A stretch of 64,000 nt of DNA from G965276765 sp965276825. GTDB taxonomy: Bacteria; Actinomycetota; Acidimicrobiia; Acidimicrobiales; Palsa-688. Position numbers and translations under genes: made by a program. Numbering within the stretch: position 1 is the stretch's first letter; every line of letters begins with the position of its first letter. Positions 10,168 to 19,234 of this stretch are shown one piece after another. The stretch spans positions 868,001 to 932,000 of the forward strand of contig OZ255630.1 in assembly GCA_965276825.1 (NCBI GenBank), given 5' to 3'. Under the pieces are notes generated by a model. That model was not told the origin of the DNA. It saw only the letters and a program-made list of their open reading frames with translations, and made no database searches.

Positions 10168-11336
10168 GGCTCGGCCCTCCCGGCAGGCGAGGCGGCCGCG
10201 CCGTCGGGTGCAGTGTCATCAGGTGCGGCCGCTCCGGCCACCGGCGTCTCGGACGTCGGCGCGGCGGAGACGGAGACGGAGTCCGGTTCGTCGGGCGAGG
10301 AAGGATCGGAGGCCTTGGGGGGCAGGCCGATGCCGCCGGCCACGTTGCGCCGCGCCCGCTTGGTGTCGATGTCGAGCCAGCACCGGTCGAGGTGGCCGGG
10401 CGTGGAGGTCCGCTCCTCGAGGGCGGGCACCTCGCCGCAGCGCTCGAAGCGCCAGGGGCAGCGGGGCCCGAAGTGGCAGCCCTCGGGGGCGTGCAACAGC
10501 GAAGGCGGGGAGCCGGGGATGGTCGGCAGGCGCCCAGGCCGGTCGCGGTCGACCCGGGGGACCGAGCCGAGCAGGCCCCAGGTGTAGGGGTGGAGCGGAT
10601 CGTAGAAGGTGTCGCGCAGGCTGGCCTGCTCGACGACCCGCCCGGCGTACATGACCACCACCCGGTCGGCCACGTCGGCGATCACCCCCAGGTCATGGGT
10701 GATGAGCAGCACCCCGACACCCGTCTCGCGCCGCAGGTCCTCGATCTCGGCGAGGATCTGGGCCTGGATGGTGACGTCGAGCGCGGTGGTGGGCTCGTCG
10801 GCGATCAGCACCTCGGGGGAGCACGACAGGGCCATGGCGATCATCACCCGCTGGCGCATGCCGCCGGAGAACTCGTGGGGGAACGAGCGCGTCCGGTCGG
10901 ACGCCTTGGGGATCCCGACCCGGTCGAGCAGGTCGACCGCCCTGGCCATGGCCGCCTTGGGGCTGACCTTCTCGTGGGCCCGGATCTGCTCGACGATCTG
11001 GTTGCCCACCCGCTGCACCGGGTTGAGGGCGGTCATCGGATCCTGGAAAATCATGGCCACCTGGTTGCCCCGGATGCGCTGCAACTCGGCGCCAGATGCG
11101 GACAGGAGGTCACGCCCGTCGAGCACCGCACGCCCGGAGATGGTGGCATTGGGGCTGCGGGTCAGGCCCATCAGGGTCATGGCCGTCACCGACTTGCCCG
11201 AGCCCGACTCGCCGACGATGCCGAGCAGCTCGCCGCGACCGAGATCGAAGGACACGTCATCGACGGCGGCGACGACGCCCTCCTCCGTGCGGAAGTTGAC
11301 GCGCAGGTGCTCGACACTGAGCAGGGCTTCGCTCAC
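10164..11336 (-). CDS. Oligopeptide/dipeptide ABC transporter ATP-binding protein (DppD/OppD type)
   Basis: A 390-aa partner ATPase. Walker A GESGSGKS spans residues 42-49. It also has FQDPMTALNP, signature FSGGMRQRV, Walker B VLIADEPTTALD and the C-terminal Cys motif GCHFGPRCPWRFERC. GTG 11336 is chosen because it overlaps the TGA of the upstream permease (GTGA) and begins right at the ATPase fold. The reading frame continues far upstream as shadow sequence and should not be used. The C-terminal ~50 residues are a Pro/Asp/Ala-rich low-complexity tail. Confidence 0.94.
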   Translation of the reverse strand: MSEALLSVEHLRVNFRTEEGVVAAVDDVSFDLGRGELLGIVGESGSGKSVTAMTLMGLTRSPNATISGRAVLDGRDLLSASGAELQRIRGNQVAMIFQDPMTALNPVQRVGNQIVEQIRAHEKVSPKAAMARAVDLLDRVGIPKASDRTRSFPHEFSGGMRQRVMIAMALSCSPEVLIADEPTTALDVTIQAQILAEIEDLRRETGVGVLLITHDLGVIADVADRVVVMYAGRVVEQASLRDTFYDPLHPYTWGLLGSVPRVDRDRPGRLPTIPGSPPSLLHAPEGCHFGPRCPWRFERCGEVPALEERTSTPGHLDRCWLDIDTKRARRNVAGGIGLPPKASDPSSPDEPDSVSVSAAPTSETPVAGAAAPDDTAPDGAAASPAGRAEP

Positions 11337-12280
11337 GAGCTGATCCGGATGCGGGGATCGAGGGCGGCGTAGAGCACGTCGACCACCGCCGAGAGCACGA
11401 CCACGGCGAAGGCGCCGAAGATGGTGATGACCAGCACCGGCGGCACGTCGAGGCCACCGATGCTCTGCCCGGCGTAGTAGCCGATGCCGGGCAGGTTGAA
11501 GACGGTCTCGGTGATGATGGCCGAGCCGCCGAGCACCGAGGCGATGTCGAGGCCGGAGAGCGAGACCAGCGGGATGAGCGAGGTGCGCAGCACGTGTCGG
11601 AAGGCGATGCGCCTCGGTGAGAGACCCTTGGCTCGGGCGGTGCGCACGTAGTCCTCGTTGAGGCTGTCGACCACGTTGGCCCGGAGCACCTGGGCGTAGA
11701 TCCCGATGTAGAGGAGGGCCAGGCTGAACCACGGCATGATCAGGTGCTCGGCCCAGCCAACCGGGTTGGCGATCCCGACGTATCCCGCGGCCGGGAACAC
11801 GTTGGTCTTGAACGCCAGCAGGTAGATGAGGACATAGCCGACCACGTAAGGGGGCGCCGAGATGCCGATGAAGTTGACCGCGGTGATCCCGGCGTCGAGC
11901 TTGCCGCCGGCGCGGTAGGCGGCGACGAGGCCGAGGATCACGCCCAGGATGATCCAGATCACGAAGGCGCCGAGCACCAGCGAGAGGGTCACGGGGAGCG
12001 CATGCTCGATCTGCGTCTCGACGTTGACCTGCTGGGTGTAGGACACGATCTTGCCGGTGAAGATCTGGTCCATGGTCTTCAGGTACTGGACGTAGATCGG
12101 CTTGTCGAAGCCGAACGCCTTGGTCACCGCGGCGATGTTGGCGGGCGTTGCCGTTCGGCCGGCTATGCGCAGAGCCGGGTTGCCGTTGGGGATGGCGGCG
12201 AAGATCAGGAAGGTGACGACGCTGACCGCGAACAGGACCAGCACGGCGCTGACGATCCGGCGGACGGCGAAGCGGAGCAT
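11333..12280 (-). CDS. Oligopeptide/dipeptide ABC transporter permease (DppB/OppB type)
   Basis: A 315-aa inner-membrane permease with about six transmembrane helices, starting with the family N-terminus RFAVRRIVSAVLVLFAVSVVTF. The EAA-loop region contains DYVRTARAKGLSPRRIAFRH, the contact site for the ATPases. Its ATG directly abuts the TAG of the preceding permease and its TGA overlaps the next GTG, so it is embedded in the operon. Confidence 0.95.
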   Translation of the reverse strand: MLRFAVRRIVSAVLVLFAVSVVTFLIFAAIPNGNPALRIAGRTATPANIAAVTKAFGFDKPIYVQYLKTMDQIFTGKIVSYTQQVNVETQIEHALPVTLSLVLGAFVIWIILGVILGLVAAYRAGGKLDAGITAVNFIGISAPPYVVGYVLIYLLAFKTNVFPAAGYVGIANPVGWAEHLIMPWFSLALLYIGIYAQVLRANVVDSLNEDYVRTARAKGLSPRRIAFRHVLRTSLIPLVSLSGLDIASVLGGSAIITETVFNLPGIGYYAGQSIGGLDVPPVLVITIFGAFAVVVLSAVVDVLYAALDPRIRISS

Positions 12281-13339
12281 CTAGCGCTCGATCCTGATGC
12301 GGGCCCTCGGATCGAGGGCCTGACGGAGGCCGTCGCCGAGGATGTTGACCGCCAGGCAGGCGACCACCAGCATGATCCCCGGCGCCAGGGTGAGGGTCGG
12401 GTTGGTGGCCAGGAGGGAGGTCCCGGACGCCAGCAAGGTGCCCCACGAGGCGCTGGGCGGCTCCACGCCGGCGCCGAGGAACGAAAGGGCGGCCTCGAGG
12501 ATGATCGACTGGGCCAGCTGCAGGGCGATGAAGACGACCAGCGTGGAGAGCAGGTTGGGCAGGATCTCGCCGACCATGATGCGCAGGCTGCCGAAGCCGA
12601 GGGTCCTGGCTGCGTCGACGAACTCGCGCTCGCGCAGCACCAGGACCTCGCCGCGGATGGGCCGGGCCACGTAGGGCACGTACACGATCCCGATGATGAA
12701 CGCGGGGATGTAGATCGAGTTGCCCTGGAGGTGCAGGGGCCCGATGGTGATGCCGCCGAGGGCCAGGCTGACCCCGAGGGCGATGGCCAGCAGGAGGGCG
12801 GGGAAGGCCCAGATCAGATCGAGCACCCGGGAGATGATGCCGTCGACCCAACCGCGGAAGAAGCCCGACACGAGGCCGAGGACGGTGGCGAGGATGATCG
12901 TCACGGCCGCGGCGATGGCGCCGATGGCCAGCGAGGTGCGCCCGCCGTAGAGCAGCCGCACGGCCAGGTCCCGACCGTTGGGGTCGGCCCCGAGCAGGAA
13001 GCGGCCGTGCCAGGTCGGCCCGATCGGGATGCCGGTGGTGGAGAGCACGTACTTGGTCTTGCCGCCGATGGTCACGGTGTCGGTGATGTGCTGGGTGTTG
13101 GGCCCGGTGTGGGCGATGTCGTTGGCGTACACCGGGGCCAGCAGGCACAGGAGCACGACCAGCACGAAGATCACCCCGAAGAACAGGGCGATGCGGTTGC
13201 GCCGGAGCCGACGCAGGGCCAGCCGGTACGGGCCCACCCCGGCGGTCTGGGGCTCCTCGATGGTGAGGAGGCCCCAGCCGCCCTGGTTGTGCGACATCTG
13301 GCCGACGCCCGCGTCATGGACGGCGTCTCGGACGCTCAT
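12281..13339 (-). CDS. Oligopeptide/dipeptide ABC transporter permease (DppC/OppC type)
   Basis: A 352-aa inner-membrane permease. A cytoplasmic N-terminus of about 50 residues precedes the first helix (IALFFGVIFVLVVLLCLLAP), followed by the family motif LLGADPNGRDLAVRLLYGGR and the EAA-loop sequence EFVDAARTLGFGSLRIM. An insertion after the first helix (about residues 72-105, containing TKYVLSTTGIPIG) is probably periplasmic. It starts 13 bp after the binding-protein gene. Gene order A-C-B-D-F differs from the common A-B-C-D-F order. Confidence 0.94.
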   Translation of the reverse strand: MSVRDAVHDAGVGQMSHNQGGWGLLTIEEPQTAGVGPYRLALRRLRRNRIALFFGVIFVLVVLLCLLAPVYANDIAHTGPNTQHITDTVTIGGKTKYVLSTTGIPIGPTWHGRFLLGADPNGRDLAVRLLYGGRTSLAIGAIAAAVTIILATVLGLVSGFFRGWVDGIISRVLDLIWAFPALLLAIALGVSLALGGITIGPLHLQGNSIYIPAFIIGIVYVPYVARPIRGEVLVLREREFVDAARTLGFGSLRIMVGEILPNLLSTLVVFIALQLAQSIILEAALSFLGAGVEPPSASWGTLLASGTSLLATNPTLTLAPGIMLVVACLAVNILGDGLRQALDPRARIRIER

Positions 13340-13352
13340 GGGTGGGTGATGG

Positions 13353-15098
13353 CTACTTCGTCAGCTCGAAGGACGACCAGTCGTCGCCGAAGAGCGGTTG
13401 GAAGATGGCCTTGGAGTAGTCGACCCGGTTGGACAGGAAGAACGGTCCGACGAGGTTGCCGTAGGGGATCATGTAGTGCTGGGAGTCCACGTACTTCTCG
13501 AGCGCCTGCCACTGCGGGGCCACCGACGCCAGCTTCGACGCCGGGACCGACTCCAGCTTGATGATGGCCGACTGGATCTTCGGGTCGTTGACGTTCTCGA
13601 AGTTCTCGTTGTTGATCGGCTGGATGGCCCGACCGTCGAGCAGCAGGTAGAAGTCCCCCGGGTTGGGGAAGTCCTGGAACCAGTCGGCGAAGCCGGCCTG
13701 CGCACCGGTCTTGGCCGCCCCGATGGTCTGGAAGTAGATCGAGTCGGAGACCACCTTGAGGCTCGACTTGAAGCCGATGGCGTTGAGCTGCGAGTTGAGG
13801 TAGGTGGAGTACGCCTGGCGGGGCTGGCGGGTCTCGGACCACACGGTCACCGGGGCACCGGCCAGGCCGGCCTTGGTGATCATGGCCTTGGCCCTGGCGA
13901 TGTCGGCGGCCGAGCCGAGCGAGGTCGGCGATCCGTCGACGCAGGGGCCGGAGACGTATCCGGGGATGCCGGGCGGCAGGAAGTAGCACGCCGGGTTGAG
14001 CTGGCCGCTGGCCAGGCGCTGGATGGCCCCCCGGTTGATGGCCAGGTCGGCCGCCCGGCGGGCGATCGGGTTGTTGAACGGCGCGATCTTCGTGTTGAGG
14101 AAGAAGTAGTCCGTCCCGGCCAGGGTCTCGGCCTTGTAGCGGGCCGCCGCGGAGGTCTGCACCTGGCTGAGCAGGGCCGGGGGGAGCGTGTCGCTCCAGT
14201 CGAACTCGTCGCTCTGGTTGTTGAGGACCTGCTGGGCCTCGGTGTTGGTGTTGGACTCGATGGTCACCTGCACCGTGTCCACGTAGCCCGTCGGGATCCC
14301 GGGGATGTTGAGGGCGGCGAAGGACGGGTTCTTCTGCAGCGTGAAGCTGACGCTCGGCTGGACCGAGGTGATCTTGTAGGCGCCGACACCCGGGGGCGGG
14401 TTGGTCCCCTCCGGCTTCATCGGCGTCCCGGTCGGCACCAGGCCCACGGCCGGGAACGACAGGACGTTCTCGAAGGCGCCGTAGGCGTTGGTCAGCTTGA
14501 TGGTGATCTTGCCGCTGGCGTCATCGGTCTTGATGCCGCTGATGGTCGTCGCCGTGCCCTTGCTGAAGGCCAGGGCGCCGACGATGTTCTGCGTGAGGAA
14601 CGAGGCGCCGCCCCAGTTGAGCTTGATGGCCCGCTCGACGGTGTAGGCGAAGTCGGACGCCTTGACCGCGGTGCCGTTGGAGTACTTGAGCCCCGAGCGC
14701 AGCGTCATGGTGTAGGTCTTGCCACCGTTGGTGACGACCGGGAGGGCGCTGGCCAGGCCGGGGATGATCGTGGTGCCGGCGGTGCCCGAGGCGTGGGCGT
14801 AGGTGAGCAGCGGGGTGTAGACGAGCCAGGTCGCCTCCGAGGACTGCGCCACGTAGCCGTACTGAGGGTCGAGCGAGTCGGGGAAGGTGCCCATGTTGAC
14901 CTTGAGCGTGCCGCCAGGGGCGAACGTGCCCGACGACCCACCTCCGGTGGAGCCGGACGTGGTGCTGCCGGTCGTGCCCCCTCCGCCTCCACCGCCGCTG
15001 CCGGTCGACGCTGTGCCCGAGCTGCCGCACGCCGCCACCGCGGTGGCCATGGCTGCCCCTACGGCGACGACTGCGAGTCGTGCCCTGGTCCGTTTCAT
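13353..15098 (-). CDS. ABC transporter substrate-binding lipoprotein, SBP family 5 (oligopeptide/DppA type)
   Basis: A 581-aa extracytoplasmic solute receptor that would deliver peptides, or a related solute, to the permeases. It starts with a lipoprotein signal: basic MKRTRAR, a hydrophobic core, and lipobox AVAAC with lipidated C24. A Ser/Gly/Thr-rich linker follows (residues about 25-60). The family-5 N-terminal strand LKVNMGTFPDSLDPQYG is clear. A strong AGGAGG ribosome site precedes ATG 15098. It is the first gene of the operon, so the highest expression is expected here. Confidence 0.95.
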   Translation of the reverse strand: MKRTRARLAVVAVGAAMATAVAACGSSGTASTGSGGGGGGGTTGSTTSGSTGGGSSGTFAPGGTLKVNMGTFPDSLDPQYGYVAQSSEATWLVYTPLLTYAHASGTAGTTIIPGLASALPVVTNGGKTYTMTLRSGLKYSNGTAVKASDFAYTVERAIKLNWGGASFLTQNIVGALAFSKGTATTISGIKTDDASGKITIKLTNAYGAFENVLSFPAVGLVPTGTPMKPEGTNPPPGVGAYKITSVQPSVSFTLQKNPSFAALNIPGIPTGYVDTVQVTIESNTNTEAQQVLNNQSDEFDWSDTLPPALLSQVQTSAAARYKAETLAGTDYFFLNTKIAPFNNPIARRAADLAINRGAIQRLASGQLNPACYFLPPGIPGYVSGPCVDGSPTSLGSAADIARAKAMITKAGLAGAPVTVWSETRQPRQAYSTYLNSQLNAIGFKSSLKVVSDSIYFQTIGAAKTGAQAGFADWFQDFPNPGDFYLLLDGRAIQPINNENFENVNDPKIQSAIIKLESVPASKLASVAPQWQALEKYVDSQHYMIPYGNLVGPFFLSNRVDYSKAIFQPLFGDDWSSFELTK

Positions 15099-15116
15099 TT
15101 GTTCCTCCTGCAGAGG

Positions 15117-15131
15117 CTCGGTGTCACCGAG
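15117..15131. promoter_or_regulatory. Inverted repeat in the leader of the peptide-transporter operon
   Basis: CTCGGT-GTC-ACCGAG is a perfect 6-bp stem with a 3-nt loop, just before the ribosome site of the binding-protein gene. It could be an operator or an RNA hairpin controlling translation. Confidence 0.4.
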
Positions 15132-15146
15132 GATTCAGTCGGGCAG

Positions 15147-15152
15147 ACCATA
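15147..15152 (-). promoter_or_regulatory. Putative -10 hexamer TATGGT of the peptide-transporter operon
   Basis: TATGGT on the minus strand lies about 48 nt before ATG 15098. It implies a leader of about 40 nt that contains the hairpin at 15117-15131 and an AGGAGG ribosome site. The -35 region is not obvious. Confidence 0.35.
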
Positions 15153-15214
15153 GCCCCTCGGGCGAGGTCTCTCCCGTCTCCGACGTGAACGGCGTGTGAC
15201 GCGCCGTCGTCGCG

Positions 15215-16606
15215 TCAGGCCGGGGGGACCGTCCGGCCGAGCTCGTCGGCGGTGGGCAGGCGGGAAAGGGTCGCTTCAGCCGGGAGCTGGGCGACGATGG
15301 CGTCCATGACGCGGGCGGTGTCCGCGGTGAGGCTGCGCCCGGTGAGCCCGGTCACCGGCGGCCCGACGCGCACCCGGACCGTCGGCGGATGCCGGAGGTT
15401 GGTGACGTCGGGCAGGCGCGCCGATCTCGGCCACACCGCCTCGGTGCCCCACACCCCGAGCGGCACCACCGGGGCGCCCGTCGCCGCGGCCAGCCTGGCG
15501 ACGCCCTTGCGCCCTCGCAGCTTCGGGTCGAAGAAGGCCTCGCCCCTCGGGATGGTGCCCTGGGGCGTGATGACCACGCACTCACCGGCCCGGAGGGCGG
15601 CGACCGCGGCGTCCACGGCACCCCCGGTGTCGCCGCCACGGTCGACCCGGATGGCGCCGAGCGCGCCCACCAGCGGGCCGATGACCGGCGCCTCGAACAT
15701 CTCCTTCTTGGCGAGGGTGCGGGGCCTGCGCCCGGCATCGAAGGTGGCCAGGCAGAAGGCGGTGACGTCGAAGTAGCTGCGGTGGTTGGCCGCGACGATC
15801 ACCGGCCCGTGCCGGGGGATGTGCTCGGTGCCGGCGATGTCGAAGCGGGCGTAGGGAAAGGCCGCCCTCGGTGTGAGCAGGCGGAGCAGGTCCTGCAGCT
15901 CGGCGCCGAGGAAGCGGTGGACGCCGGGCGGGGCGTCGAAGTTGGCGATCGGCCAGCGGGCCAGGATGGCCGCGGCCTGCAGGCGGTAGTCGGGGTTGAC
16001 CGCCGTGGGGTGGCCGACCGCTCGGAGCAGCGGGAGGTCGTAGATGCTGTCGGAGTAGGCGAAGCTCTGGTCGAGAGCCACCCTGGCCGACGCCGCCCAG
16101 CGCCGGACCGCCGCCAGCTTGCCGTTGGCCCACACGAAGCCGCCGTCGAGGCCACCGGTGTAGCGCAGGGTGCCGAGCCGGTCGACCGAGGTCGCCCACC
16201 TGGTGGCCACCACCCGGTCGAAGCCGAGGCGGTCGGCAAACGGCTTGACCAGGTCGTAGGGCGACGTGGACGCGAGGACGAGCGTGCGGCCCGCGTCGCG
16301 GTGGCTGTCGAGGACCGGGAGCGCCCACGGCGCGACCATGCGCTCGAGGGCGTCGGCGGCGAGGAGGGCGGCCGACTCCACCTCCGCGACCGACTTGCCC
16401 TTCGATGCCTGGGACGAAAGCCGCGCCAGCACCATCGACGGCAGCGTCTCGCCGAGCAGGCTGTAGGTGGCGAGCAGGGCGCCCTGGCCCGGCAGGGAGC
16501 GTCGGGAAACCAGCCCGGCGTCGAACAGCGCCTCGTTGAACGCGGCGGAGGACGATCCCCGGATGAGGGTCCGGTCGAGATCGAACAGCGCTGCCGCCGT
16601 GGCCAT
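15215..16606 (-). CDS. HAD-IB phosphatase / 1-acylglycerol-3-phosphate acyltransferase fusion
   Basis: A 463-aa two-domain enzyme. The N-terminal HAD-IB phosphatase has DLDRTL (residues 9-14, nucleophile D9) and the late motif YSDSIYDLPLL. The C-terminal PlsC-type acyltransferase has the catalytic NHRSYFD (N274-D280) and the substrate motif ITPQGTIPRG. By family it would acylate a lysophospholipid or another alcohol at the membrane and remove a phosphate; substrates are unknown. ATG 16606 has TAGCTT 6 nt upstream (leaderless type). It lies 32 bp downstream of the acyltransferase that ends the reductase operon, so it probably serves the same pathway. Confidence 0.92.
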   Translation of the reverse strand: MATAAALFDLDRTLIRGSSSAAFNEALFDAGLVSRRSLPGQGALLATYSLLGETLPSMVLARLSSQASKGKSVAEVESAALLAADALERMVAPWALPVLDSHRDAGRTLVLASTSPYDLVKPFADRLGFDRVVATRWATSVDRLGTLRYTGGLDGGFVWANGKLAAVRRWAASARVALDQSFAYSDSIYDLPLLRAVGHPTAVNPDYRLQAAAILARWPIANFDAPPGVHRFLGAELQDLLRLLTPRAAFPYARFDIAGTEHIPRHGPVIVAANHRSYFDVTAFCLATFDAGRRPRTLAKKEMFEAPVIGPLVGALGAIRVDRGGDTGGAVDAAVAALRAGECVVITPQGTIPRGEAFFDPKLRGRKGVARLAAATGAPVVPLGVWGTEAVWPRSARLPDVTNLRHPPTVRVRVGPPVTGLTGRSLTADTARVMDAIVAQLPAEATLSRLPTADELGRTVPPA

Positions 16607-16612
16607 GAGCCG

Positions 16613-16618
16613 AAGCTA
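16613..16618 (-). promoter_or_regulatory. Putative -10 hexamer TAGCTT for the HAD-acyltransferase gene
   Basis: TAGCTT on the minus strand ends exactly 6 nt before ATG 16606, with no ribosome site. This suggests an internal leaderless promoter in the short gap after the upstream operon. Confidence 0.4.
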
Positions 16619-16638
16619 CCTGTCCGGAACCGGAGCGG

Positions 16639-17637
16639 TCAGTCCTCGCTCCAGCGGTCGTCGGGCCGCCCCCGCTGGTGGTCGGGCGGGTCGAGGCTCC
16701 AGGCCCGCCGCCACGGTGCCGCCTCGGGGCCGCGCAGGCCGGGCGTGGTCCGGCGCGCGGCGCGGCGGGTCGCGGTCCACCAGTCGGTCTCGGTCTCGTC
16801 GGCCAAGGTGGCGACGGCCCGCTCGAGCCGGTCGGCGAGGGACCTGGCGTCGTCGGCGCCGCCGCGCAGCGGGCGGCCGAAGGTGACCCGGACCCGTCCG
16901 GGGCGGAGCCTGGTGGCGTGGCGGGGGAGGATCCGGCCGGTGCCGCGCAGGTGCACGGGCACGACCGGTCGGCCGGTCCTGGCCGCCAGCCAGGCCGCGC
17001 CGCGGGTGTGGCCCTGGCCCCAGCCGTCGGGCGAGCGGCCGCCCTCGGGGTAGATGAGCAGGCTCCAGCCCTCGTCGAGGAGGGTGGACAGCCGGCGGAC
17101 CGATGACCGGTCCACCCGCTGGCGCTCGACGGGCACGGCGTTGATGGTCAGGGCGAACAGCGCCGCCTTGACCCTGGTGTCGAAGAAGTAGTCGGCCGCC
17201 CCGGCGACGGCCAGGCGGTGGCGCCACGGCTCGGGGATGACCGAGAGGAGCACGGGCGTGTCGACGTGGCTGGCGTGGTTGGCCGCGAAGATGGCCGGCC
17301 CGCGCAGGTGCTCGATGCGGTCGAGGCCGATGACCTCGGGGGTGGCCACGGCGGCGACGAGGGGGCGGGTGAGGCCCTGGTTGACGGCCAGCCGGGCCAG
17401 GCGGGCCGGGTAGCGCCGCGCCCAGTCGGAGTCGTAGTCGACCCCGAGTCCCCGCTCGACCGGGGGCCTCGGCACCGTGCCCGGCCACGTCGGCGCGCCG
17501 AGCGGGAACCCCCGGCGGCGGGGGAGCCGGACCGTGACGCGGCCCGGGCTGATCGGGAGGCGCCGGTCGGGTCGGACGCCGCCGGCCTGCTCGCCGGCCC
17601 TGCGCAGGCGGTCGACCACGACCCGGGCGGCGGTCAC
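16639..17637 (-). CDS. Lysophospholipid acyltransferase family protein (PlsC-like)
   Basis: A 332-aa protein with the acyltransferase motif NHASHVD (residues 120-126), a hydrophobic segment before it, and the downstream motifs LLIYPEGGRSPDG and VPVHLRGTG. It would transfer an acyl chain to a lysolipid or fatty alcohol at the membrane. The GTG start overlaps the TGA of the LarA-like gene by 4 bp (GTGA), so the two are probably translated together. The frame stays open upstream as shadow sequence. The N-terminal ~75 residues are Arg/Pro-rich without a recognised domain. Confidence 0.88.
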   Translation of the reverse strand: MTAARVVVDRLRRAGEQAGGVRPDRRLPISPGRVTVRLPRRRGFPLGAPTWPGTVPRPPVERGLGVDYDSDWARRYPARLARLAVNQGLTRPLVAAVATPEVIGLDRIEHLRGPAIFAANHASHVDTPVLLSVIPEPWRHRLAVAGAADYFFDTRVKAALFALTINAVPVERQRVDRSSVRRLSTLLDEGWSLLIYPEGGRSPDGWGQGHTRGAAWLAARTGRPVVPVHLRGTGRILPRHATRLRPGRVRVTFGRPLRGGADDARSLADRLERAVATLADETETDWWTATRRAARRTTPGLRGPEAAPWRRAWSLDPPDHQRGRPDDRWSED

Positions 17638-19223
17638 GAGACGTCGGCCACCATGATCGGCGGGCAGTGGAAGTGGCTGATGGTCGGGGCCGGCCCGACG
17701 GTGTCGGAGGCCATCTCCAGGGCGTCGTCGAGGGTCGAAGCCGGCTTGAACCCGAGGCGGCGCACCGCCCTCGGGTCGCCGCCCACGATGATCACCGAGC
17801 CGAGGTGCTCGAGGGCGTGGGCGCCCCAGTACCACATGTAGAACGGGTGGACGCCGTGGTAGGCGTGCCCGGTGCGGTACAGGTGCCGGTACCACTCGTC
17901 GTTGGCGAAGCGCTCCTCGTAGGTCTTCTCGATCTCGATCGGGTCGGTCGTGTCGGCCAGGACCTCCTCGAAGAAGTCGATGTAGCTCGGGTGGTGCACC
18001 GGGTGGAAGGCCCACGGCGTGGGGTGGCTCAGGATGGCCACGCCGCCCTCCCGCACGATCGGCTTGCCGCGGTACATGTTGAACAGGTACCCGAGGCCCA
18101 TGCACATGACGAGGATCGGGTTCATGATGGAGTTGACGTTGTAGGGGCAGATGTGGGGCATCCCGAAGATGGCCACGTCGGTCTGGCCCTCGACGGGGAC
18201 CAGCTGCTGGCGCCACACGCCGTCGGTCGTGGCCCGGTGCACGGCCTCGACCTCGCCCGCGTGCGCGCCGGTCATGGCGTAGGGCGCCTTGATGGACTGG
18301 AACACCGAGCGGTTGACGCGGTCGGTGCCGAGGCCGAGGGCGGTGGTGGTGGCCAGGTACGACGCGCGGTCGCGCGCCGACCACTCCCACTCGCGTCGCT
18401 GGAGGAAGGCCATCTGCCTGGGGAAGGCGTCGTTGTTGAGCGTCGTCTCGATCTGGAAGACGTTGATCCCGCTCTCGGCGATGAGCCGACCCATGCGCCA
18501 GTTGGACGAGTGCAGCTCGGAGTGCTCCTGGTCCATGAACGACCGGCTGTGGCGCATGGTCGCCACGTTGTGGTGGTGGCGGAGGCTGCGGTAGCTGGCC
18601 AGCCCGGTCGCCACGCTCTTGTGGCCGCCGTCCATGGCCACCAGGTTGATGTTCACGTACACCAGCAGGTCCGACTCGGCGGCCCGCTTGTTGATCTCGA
18701 CGTCCTCGCCCTGGTCGGTCGTGCCGAGGTGGACGAGGCCGTCGGGGTCCTCGGCGTCGTGCTGGAGCAGCAGCCCCTCGGGGGCGAACGCGTCGTAGAC
18801 CCGGTCGCCGACGGCGTGGCGCAGCTCGGCCTCGGTCATGCGGCGGTGCAGGGCCAGGGCGCAGATCAGCACCACGTCGTCGACGCCGGCGGTCGCCGCC
18901 TCGTCGAGCACGGCCTCGATGACCCGCTGGCGGTTGTCGGGGCGACGCATCGGCGGCAGGGGCAGCGACACGTCGTCGAAGGCGATGGTGAGGCGCATCC
19001 CCGGGCGCAGCTGGGCCGACAGCGGCGCGGCGTCGCCGAGCGGGTTGGCCAGCGCCTGGCGGATGGCCTCGTCGGGGTCCTCGAGGCCGTCGACCGGCTC
19101 GGGGGCGTAGATCACCCGCGACCGTCCTGCGGGGAGGCGCTCGAGGCGGAAGCCCTCGCCGTGCCAGGTGAGGATCGGTGGGGTGGAGCGGTCGACGTCG
19201 AGGACGAAGCCGGGGCGGGGCAT
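17634..19223 (-). CDS. LarA-like (DUF2088) nickel-pincer racemase/epimerase family protein
   Basis: A 529-aa protein resembling lactate racemase LarA. AFDDVSLPLPPM stands where LarA has its DHTRP region. LHRRMTEAELRHAVG keeps the first catalytic His. GGHKSVATG keeps the Lys that anchors the nickel-pincer nucleotide, and RHHHN lies near the Ni-ligand His. LarA's second catalytic His appears to be replaced (VNINLVAMD), so the reaction may differ from lactate racemisation. The last ~200 residues are longer than usual and have many aromatic/His motifs (HPVHHPSYIDFFEE). It starts 11 bp after the dehydrogenase gene. No larB/C/E cofactor genes are present here. Confidence 0.82.
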   Translation of the reverse strand: MPRPGFVLDVDRSTPPILTWHGEGFRLERLPAGRSRVIYAPEPVDGLEDPDEAIRQALANPLGDAAPLSAQLRPGMRLTIAFDDVSLPLPPMRRPDNRQRVIEAVLDEAATAGVDDVVLICALALHRRMTEAELRHAVGDRVYDAFAPEGLLLQHDAEDPDGLVHLGTTDQGEDVEINKRAAESDLLVYVNINLVAMDGGHKSVATGLASYRSLRHHHNVATMRHSRSFMDQEHSELHSSNWRMGRLIAESGINVFQIETTLNNDAFPRQMAFLQRREWEWSARDRASYLATTTALGLGTDRVNRSVFQSIKAPYAMTGAHAGEVEAVHRATTDGVWRQQLVPVEGQTDVAIFGMPHICPYNVNSIMNPILVMCMGLGYLFNMYRGKPIVREGGVAILSHPTPWAFHPVHHPSYIDFFEEVLADTTDPIEIEKTYEERFANDEWYRHLYRTGHAYHGVHPFYMWYWGAHALEHLGSVIIVGGDPRAVRRLGFKPASTLDDALEMASDTVGPAPTISHFHCPPIMVADVS

Positions 19224-19234
19224 GAGGCTCCTTC

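Noticed and set aside
10164..13148. One 994-aa minus-strand protein covering permease and ATPase genes
   Set aside because: Only the part after GTG 11336 is real (the ATPase). Upstream residues are a shadow of the two permease genes in another frame.
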